64,000 nt of DNA, from the NCBI RefSeq assembly GCF_051020955.1, contig NW_027476289.1, forward strand, positions 277,104 through 341,103. Reading direction: 5' to 3'. The DNA is from Megalopta genalis. Lineage: Eukaryota; Arthropoda; Insecta; Hymenoptera; Halictidae. The notes beneath the pieces were generated by a model. The model saw nothing but the letters and a program-made list of their open reading frames with translations. It had not been told where the DNA came from and did no database searches. The first letter of the stretch is position 1. Every line of letters starts with the position of its first letter. The position numbers were made by a program, and so were the translations under genes. Positions 52,467-61,955 of this stretch are shown piece by piece.

Positions 52467-55400
52467 CTATATCAATTGTATCGCAAGTATTTGAAGCTAA
52501 ACAATTTGTGTCGCATGGCTTTGAAGCTAAGCCTCCTACTTCGCATTGATTTGAAGCTAAATCATGTGTTTCGCACAGATTTGAAGCTAACTCGTTTGTT
52601 TCGCCTGCATTTGATGCTATATCAATTATATCGCAAGTATTTGAAGCTAAATCATTTGTGTCGCATGCCTTTGAGAATAAGCCTTCTACTTCGCATTAAT
52701 TTGAAGGAAAATCATGTGTTTCGCTTGGATTTGAAGCTAAACCTTCTACCTCGCATTGATTTGGAACTAAATCATGTATTTCGCTTGGATTTGAAGCTAA
52801 CTCGTTTGTTTCGCATGCATTTGAAGCTGTATCAATTGTATCGCAAGTATTTGAAGCTAAATCATTTGTGTCGCATGGCTTTGAGGATAAGCCTCCTACT
52901 TCTCATTGATTTGAAACTAATCCATGTGTTTCGCTTGGATTTGAAGCTAACTCGTTTGTTTCGCCTGCATTTGAAGCTATATCATTTATATCGCAAGTAT
53001 ATGAAGCTAAATCATTTGTGTTGCATGGCTTTGAAGTTAACTCGTTTGTTTCGCCTGCATTGAAGCTATATCACTTCTATCGCAAGTATTTGAAGCTAAA
53101 TCATTTGTGTCGCATGGCTTTGAGGATAAGCCTCCTACTTCGCATTGATTTGAAACTAAACCATGTGTTTCGCTTGGATTTGAAGCTAACACGTTTGTAT
53201 CGCCTGCATTTGAAGCTATATCATTTATATCGCAAGTATATGAAGCTAAATCATTTGTGTTGCATGGCTTTGAAGCTAACTCGTTTGTTTCGCCTGCATT
53301 GAAGCTATATCACTTCTATCGCAAGTATTTGAAGCTAAATCATTTGTGTCGCATGGATTTGAAGCTAAGCCTTCTACTTCGCATTGATTTGGAACTAAAT
53401 CATGTGTTTCGCTGGGATTTGAAGCTAACTCGTTTGTTTCGCATGCATTTGAAGCTATATCAATTGTATCGCAAGTATTTGAAGCTAAATCATTTGTGTC
53501 GCATGGCTTTGAGGATAAGCCTTCTACTTCGCATTAATTTGAAGGTAAATCACGTGCTTCGCTTGGATTTGAAGCTAACTCGTTTGTTTCGCCTGCATTT
53601 GAAGCTATATCATTTATATCGCAAGTATGTGAAACTAAATCATTTGTTTCGCATGGATTTGAAGCTAAGCCTTCTGCTTCGCATTGATTTGAAACTAAAT
53701 CATGTGTTTCGCATGGATTTGAAGCTAAATCATGTGTTTCGCACAGATTTGAAGCTAAATCGTTTATTTCGCCTGCATTTGAAGCTATATCAGATATATC
53801 GCAAGTATTTGAAGCTAAATCATTTGTGTCGCATGGCTTTGAGGATAAGCCTCCTACTTCGCATTGATTTGAAACTAAACCATGTGTTTCGCTTGGATTT
53901 GAAGCTAACTCGTTTGTTTCGCCTGCATTTGAAGCTATATCATTTATATCGCAAGTATATGAAGCTAAATCATTTGTGTTGCATGGCTTTGAAGCTAACT
54001 CGTTTGTTTCGCCTGCATTGAAGCTATATCACTTCTATCGCAAGTATTTGAAGCTAAATCATTTGTGTCGCATGGCTTTGAGGATAAGCCTCCTACTTCG
54101 CATTGATTTGAAACTAAACCATGTGTTTCGCTTGGATTTGAAGCTAACTCGTTTGTATCGCCTGCATTTGAAGCTATATCATTTATATCGCAAGTATATG
54201 AAGCTAAATCATTTGTGTTGCATGGCTTTGAAGCTAACTCGTTTGTTTCGCCTGCATTGAAGCTATATCACTTCTATCGCAAGTATTTGAAGCTAAATCA
54301 TTTGTGTCGCATGGATTTGAAGCTAAACCTTCTACTTCGCATTGATTTGATACTAAATCATGTGTTTCGCTTGGATTTGAAGCTAACTCGTTTGTTTCGC
54401 ATGCATTTGAAGCTATATCAATTGTATCGCAAGTATTTGAAGCTAAATCATTTGTGTCGCATTGCTTTGAGGATAAGCCTTCTACTTCGCATTAATTTGA
54501 AGGTAAATCACGTGCTTCGCTTGGATTTGAAGCTAACTCGTTTGTTTCGCCTGCATATGAAGCTATATCATTTATATCGCAAGTATGTGAAACTAAATCA
54601 TTTGTTTCGCATGGATTTGAAGCTAAGCCTTCTGCTTCGCATTGATTTGAAACTAAATCATGTGTTTCGCATGGATTTGAAGCTAAGCCTTCTACTTCAC
54701 ATTGATTTGAAACTAAATCATGTGGTTCGCATGGATTTGAAGCTAAATCATGTGTTTCGCACAGATTTGAAGCTAACTCGTTTGTTTCGCCTGCATTTGA
54801 AGCTATATCATTTATATCGCAAGTATGTGAAACTAAATCATTTGTTTCGCATGGATTTGAAGCTAAGCCTTCTGCTTCGCATTGATTTGAAACTAAATCA
54901 TGTGTTTCGCATGGATTTGAAGCTAACTCGTTTGTTTCGCATGCATTTGAAGCTATATCAATTGTATCGCAAGTATTTGAAGCTAAATCATTTGTGTCGC
55001 ATTGCTTTGAGGATAAGCCTTCTACTTCGCATTAATTTGAAGGTAAATCACGTGCTTCGCTTGGATTTGAAGCTAACTCGTTTGTTTCGCCTGCATATGA
55101 AGCTATATCATTTATATCGCAAGTATGTGAAACTAAATCATTTGTGTCGCATGGCTTTGAGGATAAGCCTCCTACTTCGCATTGATTTGAAACTAAACCA
55201 TGTGTTTCGCTTGGATTTGAAGCTAACTCGTTTGTTTCGCCTGCATTTGAAGCTATATCATTTATATCGCAAGTATATGAAGCTAAATCATTTGTGTTGC
55301 ATGGCTTTGAAGCTAACTCGTTTGTTTCGCCTGCATTGAAGCTATATCACTTCTATCGCAAGTATTTGAAGCTAAATCATTTGTGTCGCATGGCTTTGAG

Positions 55401-55755
55401 GATAAGCCTCCTACTTCGCATTGATTTGAAACTAAACCATGTGTTTCGCTTGGATTTGAAGCTAACTCGTTTGTATCGCCTGCATTTGAAGCTATATCAT
55501 TTATATCGCAAGTATATGAAGCTAAATCATTTGTGTTGCATGGCTTTGAAGCTAACTCGTTTGTTTCGCCTGCATTGAAGCTATATCACTTCTATCGCAA
55601 GTATTTGAAGCTAAATCATTTGTGTCGCATGGATTTGAAGCTAAACCTTCTACTTCGCATTGATTTGATACTAAATCATGTGTTTCGCTTGGATTTGAAG
55701 CTAACTCGTTTGTTTCGCATGCATTTGAAGCTATATCAATTGTATCGCAAGTATT
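52059..55755 (+). repeat. 3.7-kb segment repeated ~5.9 kb downstream (copy 1)
   Basis: The segment matches 57,987-61,593 with offsets of 5,928, then 5,988 after about 53,715, and 5,838 after about 54,780. The offset steps (60 and 150 bp) are whole units. This copy lacks a two-unit piece near 53,715 and has a five-unit insertion near 54,780-54,930. It contains CGCTGGGATTTG (53,412 and 59,340) as a shared private change. Confidence 0.87.
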
Positions 55756-55827
55756 TGATGCTAAATCATTTGTGTCGCATGGATTTGAAGCTAAGCCTTC
55801 TGCTTCGCATTGATTTGAAACTAAATC

Positions 55828-58085
55828 ATGTGTTTCGCTTGGATTTGAAGCTAACTCGCTTGTTTCGCCTGCATTTGAAGCTATATCATTTATATCGCAA
55901 GTATATGAAGCTAAATCATTTGTGTTGCATGGCTTTGAAGCTAACTCGTTTGTTTCGCCTGCATTGAAGCTATATCACTTCTATCGCAAGTATTTGAAGC
56001 TAAATCATTTGTGTCGCATCGATTTGAAGCTAAGCCTTCTACTTCGCATTGATTTGGAACTAAATCATGTGTTTCGCTTGGATTTGAAGCTAACTCGTTT
56101 GTTTCGCATGCATTTGAAGCTATATCAATTGTATCGCAAGTATTTGAAGCTAAATCATTTGTGTCGCATGGCTTTGAGAATAAGCCTTCTACTTCGCATT
56201 AATTTGAAGGAAAATCATGTGTTTCGCTTGGATTTGAAGCTAAACCTTCTACTTCGCATTGATTTGGAACTAAATCATGTGTTTCGCTTGGATTTGAAGC
56301 TAACTCGTTTGTTTCGCATGCATTTGAAGCTATATCAATTGTATCGCAAGTATTTGAAGCTAAATCATTTGTGTCGCATGGCTTTGATGATAAGCCTCCT
56401 ACTTCGCATTGATTTGAAACTAAACCATGTGTTTCGCTTGGATTTGAGCTAACTCGTTTGTTTCGCCTGCATTTGAAGCTATATCATTTATATCGCAAGT
56501 ATATGAAGCTAAATCATTTGTGTTGCATGGCTTTGAAGCTAACTCGTTCGTTTCGCCTGCATTGAAGCTATATCACTTCTATCGCAAGTATTTGAAGCTA
56601 AATCATTTGTGTCGCATGGATTTGAAGCTAAGCCTTCTACTTCGCATTGAGTTGAAACTAAATCATCTGTTTTGCTTGGATTTGAATATAACTCGTTTGT
56701 TTCGCTTGCATTTGAAGCTAAATCAATTATATCGCAAGTATTTGAAGCTGAATCATTTGTGTCGCATGGCTTTGAGGATAAGCCTTCTACTTCGCATTAA
56801 TTTGAAGGTAAATCATGTGTTTCGCTTGGATTTGAAGCTAAGCCTTCTACTTCGCATTGATTTGGAACTAAATCATGTGTTTCGCTTGGATTTGAAGCTA
56901 ACTCGTTTGTTTCGCATGCATTTGAAGCTGTATCAATTGTATCGCAAGTATTTGAAGCTAAATCATTTGTGTCGCATGGCTTTGAGGATAAGCCTCCTAC
57001 TTCTCATTGATTTGAAACTAAACCATGTGTTTCGCTTGGATTTGAAGCTAACTCGTTTGTTTCGCCTGCATTTGAAGCTATATCATTTATATCGCAAGTA
57101 TATGAAGCTAAATCATTTGTGTTGCATGGCTTTGAAGTTAACTCGTTTGTTTCGCCTGCATTGAAGCTATATCACTTCTATCGCAAGTATTTGAAGCTAA
57201 ATCATTTGTGTCGCATGGCTTTGAGGATAAGCCTCCTACTTCGCATTGATTTGAAACTAAACCATGTGTTTCGCTTGGATTTGAAGCTAACTCGTTTGTT
57301 TCGCCTGCATTTGAAGCTATATCATTTATATCGCAAGTATATGAAGCTAAATCATTTGTGTTGCATGGCTTTGAAGCTAACTCGTTTGTTTCGCCTGCAT
57401 TGAAGCTATATCACTTCTATCGCAAGTATTTGAAGCTAAATCATTTGTGTCGCATGGATTTGAAGCTAAGCCTTCTACTTCGCATGGATTTGGAACTAAA
57501 TCATGTGTTTCGCTTGGATTTGAAGTTAACTCGTTTGTTTCGCATGCATTTGAAGCTATATCAATTGTATCGCAAGTATTTGATGCTAAATCATTTGTGT
57601 CGCATGGATTTGAAGCTAAGCCTTCTGCTTCGCATTGATTTGAAACTAAATCATGTGTTTCGCTTGGATTTGAAGCTAACTCGTTTGTTTCGCCTGCATT
57701 TGAAGCTATATCATTTATATCGCAAGTATATGATGCTAAATCATTTGTGTTGCATGGCTTTGAAGCTAACTCGTTTGTTTCGCATGCATTTGAAGCTATA
57801 TCAATTGTATCGCAAGTATTTGAAGCTAAATCATTTGTGTCGCATGGATTTGAAGCTAAGCCTTCTGCTTCGCATTGATTTGAAACTAAATCATGTGTTT
57901 CGCTTGGATTTGAAGCTAACTCGTTTGTTTCGCCTGCATTTGAAGCTATATCATTTATATCGCAAGTATATGAAGCTAAATCATTTGTGTTGCATGGCTT
58001 TGAAGCTAACTCGTTTGTTTCGCCTGCATTGAAGCTATATCAGTTCTATCGCAAGTATTTGAAGCTAAATCATTTGTGTCGCATG
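55828..58085 (+). repeat. 2.26-kb segment, copy 2 (offset 9,073)
   Basis: This is the downstream copy of 46,755-49,012. Its right end joins directly to the copy of 52,059 onward, so the two long duplications meet at about 57,987-58,085. That fits one larger rearrangement, or a gene-conversion tract that switched template. Confidence 0.87.
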
Positions 58086-61000
58086 GATTTGAAGGTAAGC
58101 CTTCTACTTCGCATTGATTTGAAACTTAATCATCTGTTTTGCTTGGATTTGAATCTAACTCGTTTGTTTCGCTTGCATTTGAAGCTAAATCAATTATATC
58201 GCAAGTATTTGAAGCTGAATCATTTGTGTCGCATGGCTTTGAGGATAAGCCTTCTACTTCGCATTAATTTGAAGGTAAATCATGTGTTTCGCTTGGATTT
58301 GAAGCTAAGCCTTCTACTTCGCATTGATTTGGAACTAAATCATGTGTTTCGCTTGGATTTGAAGCTAACTCGTTTGTTTCGCATGCATTTGAAGCTATAT
58401 CAATTGTATCGCAAGTATTTGAAGCTAAACAATTTGTGTCGCATGGCTTTGAAGCTAAGCCTCCTACTTCGCATTGATTTGAAGCTAAATCATGTGTTTC
58501 GCACAGATTTGAAGCTAACTCGTTTGTTTCGCCTGCATTTGATGCTATATCAATTATATCGCAAGTATTTGAAGCTAAATCATTTGTGTCGCATGCCTTT
58601 GAGAATAAGCCTTCTACTTCGCATTAATTTGAAGGAAAATCATGTGTTTCGCTTGGATTTGAAGCTAAACCTTCTACCTCGCATTGATTTGGAACTAAAT
58701 CATGTGTTTCGCTTGGATTTGAAGCTAACTCGTTTGTTTCGCATGCATTTGAAGCTGTATCAATTGTATCGCAAGTATTTGAAGCTAAATCATTTGTGTC
58801 GCATGGCTTTGAGGATAAGCCTCCTACTTCTCATTGATTTGAAACTAATCCATGTGTTTCGCTTGGATTTGAAGCTAACTCGTTTGTTTCGCCTGCATTT
58901 GAAGCTATATCATTTATATCGCAAGTATATGAAGCTAAATCATTTGTGTTGCATGGCTTTGAAGTTAACTCGTTTGTTTCGCCTGCATTGAAGCTATATC
59001 ACTTCTATCGCAAGTATTTGAAGCTAAATCATTTGTGTCGCATGGCTTTGAGGATAAGCCTCCTACTTCGCATTGATTTGAAACTAAACCATGTGTTTCG
59101 CTTGGATTTGAAGCTAACTCGTTTGTATCGCCTGCATTTGAAGCTATATCATTTATATCGCAAGTATATGAAGCTAAATCATTTGTGTTGCATGGCTTTG
59201 AAGCTAACTCGTTTGTTTCGCCTGCATTGAAGCTATATCACTTCTATCGCAAGTATTTGAAGCTAAATCATTTGTGTCGCATGGATTTGAAGCTAAGCCT
59301 TCTACTTCGCATTGATTTGGAACTAAATCATGTGTTTCGCTGGGATTTGAAGCTAACTCGTTTGTTTCGCATGCATTTGAAGCTATATCAATTGTATCGC
59401 AAGTATTTGAAGCTAAATCATTTGTGTCGCATGGCTTTGAGGATAAGCCTTCTACTTCGCATTAATTTGAAGGTAAATCACGTGCTTCGCTTGGATTTGA
59501 AGCTAACTCGTTTGTTTCGCCTGCATTTGAAGCTATATCATTTATATCGCAAGTATGTGAAACTAAATCATTTGTTTCGCATGGATTTGAAGCTAAGCCT
59601 TCTGCTTCGCATTGATTTGAAACTAAATCATGTGTTTCGCATGGATTTGAAGCTAAGCCTTCTACTTCACATTGATTTGAAACTAAATCATGTGGTTCGC
59701 ATGGATTTGAAGCTAAATCATGTGTTTCGCACAGATTTGAAGCTAAATCGTTTATTTCGCCTGCATTTGAAGCTATAACAGATATATCGCAAGTATTTGA
59801 AGCTAAATCACTTGTGTCGCATGGCTTTGAGGATAAGCCTCCTACTTCGCATTGATTTGAAACTAAACCATGTGTTTCGCTTGGATTTGAAGCTAACTCG
59901 TTTGTTTCGCCTGCATTTGAAGCTATATCATTTATATCGCAAGTATATGAAGCTAAATCATTTGTGTTGCATGGCTTTGAAGCTAACTCGTTTGTTTCGC
60001 CTGCATTGAAGCTATATCACTTCTATCGCAAGTATTTGAAGCTAAATCATTTGTGTCGCATGGCTTTGAGGATAAGCCTCCTACTTCGCATTGATTTGAA
60101 ACTAAACCATGTGTTTCGCTTGGATTTGAAGCTAACTCGTTTGTATCGCCTGCATTTGAAGCTATATCATTTATATCGCAAGTATATGAAGCTAAATCAT
60201 TTGTGTTGCATGGCTTTGAAGCTAACTCGTTTGTTTCGCCTGCATTGAAGCTATATCACTTCTATCGCAAGTATTTGAAGCTAAATCATTTGTGTCGCAT
60301 GGATTTGAAGCTAAACCTTCTACTTCGCATTGATTTGATACTAAATCATGTGTTTCGCTTGGATTTGAAGCTAACTCGTTTGTTTCGCATGCATTTGAAG
60401 CTATATCAATTGTATCGCAAGTATTTGAAGCTAAATCATTTGTGTCGCATTGCTTTGAGGATAAGCCTTCTACTTCGAATTAATTTGAAGGTAAATCACG
60501 TGCTTCGCTTGGATTTGAAGCTAACTCGTTTGTTTCGCCTGCATATGAAGCTATATCATTTATATCGCAAGTATGTGAAACTAAATCATTTGTTTCGCAT
60601 GGATTTGAAGCTAAGCCTTCTGCTTCGCATTGATTTGAAACTAAATCATGTGTTTCGCATGGATTTGAAGCTAAGCCTTCTACTTCACATTGATTTGAAA
60701 CTAAATCATGTGGTTCGCATGGATTTGAAGCTAAATCATGTGTTTCGCACAGATTTGAAGCTAACTCGTTTGTTTCGCATGCATTTGAAGCTATATCAAT
60801 TGTATCGCAAGTATTTGAAGCTAAATCATTTGTGTCGCATTGCTTTGAGGATAAGCCTTCTACTTCGCATTAATTTGAAGGTAAATCACGTGCTTCGCTT
60901 GGATTTGAAGCTAACTCGTTTGTTTCGCCTGCATATGAAGCTATATCATTTATATCGCAAGTATGTGAAACTAAATCATTTGTGTCGCATGGCTTTGAGG

Positions 61001-61593
61001 ATAAGCCTCCTACTTCGCATTGATTTGAAACTAAACCATGTGTTTCGCTTGGATTTGAAGCTAACTCGTTTGTTTCGCCTGCATTTGAAGCTATATCATT
61101 TATATCGCAAGTATATGAAGCTAAATCATTTGTGTTGCATGGCTTTGAAGCTAACTCGTTTGTTTCGCCTGCATTGAAGCTATATCACTTCTATCGCAAG
61201 TATTTGAAGCTAAATCATTTGTGTCGCATGGCTTTGAGGATAAGCCTCCTACTTCGCATTGATTTGAAACTAAACCATGTGTTTCGCTTGGATTTGAAGC
61301 TAACTCGTTTGTATCGCCTGCATTTGAAGCTATATCATTTATATCGCAAGTATATGAAGCTAAATCATTTGTGTTGCATGGCTTTGAAGCTAACTCGTTT
61401 GTTTCGCCTGCATTGAAGCTATATCACTTCTATCGCAAGTATTTGAAGCTAAATCATTTGTGTCGCATGGATTTGAAGCTAAACCTTCTACTTCGCATTG
61501 ATTTGATACTAAATCATGTGTTTCGCTTGGATTTGAAGCTAACTCGTTTGTTTCGCATGCATTTGAAGCTATATCAATTGTATCGCAAGTATT
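57987..61593 (+). repeat. 3.6-kb segment, copy 2 (offset ~5.9 kb)
   Basis: Downstream copy of 52,059-55,755. It contains small tandem cassettes of 239 bp between 29-bp units (60,009-60,248 and 61,177-61,416). A private change, GCTATAACAGATATATCG at about 59,772, distinguishes it from the partner. Confidence 0.87.
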
Positions 61594-61955
61594 TGAAGCT
61601 AAATCATTTGTGTCGCATTGCTTTGAGGATAAACCTTCTACTTCGCATTAATTTGAAGGTAAATCACGTGCTTCGCTTGGATTTGAAGCTAACTCGTTTG
61701 TTTCGCCTGCATATGAAGCTATATCATTTATATCGCAAGTATGTGAAACTAAATCATTTGTTTCGCATGGATTTGAAGCTAAGCCTTCTGCTTCGCATTG
61801 ATTTGAAACTAAATCATGTGTTTCGCATGGATTTGAAGCTAAGCCTTCTACTTCACATTGATTTGAAACTAAATCATGTGGTTCGCATGGATTTGAAGCT
61901 AAATCATGTGTTTCGCACAGATTTGAAGCTAACTCGTTTCTTTCGCCTGCATTGA

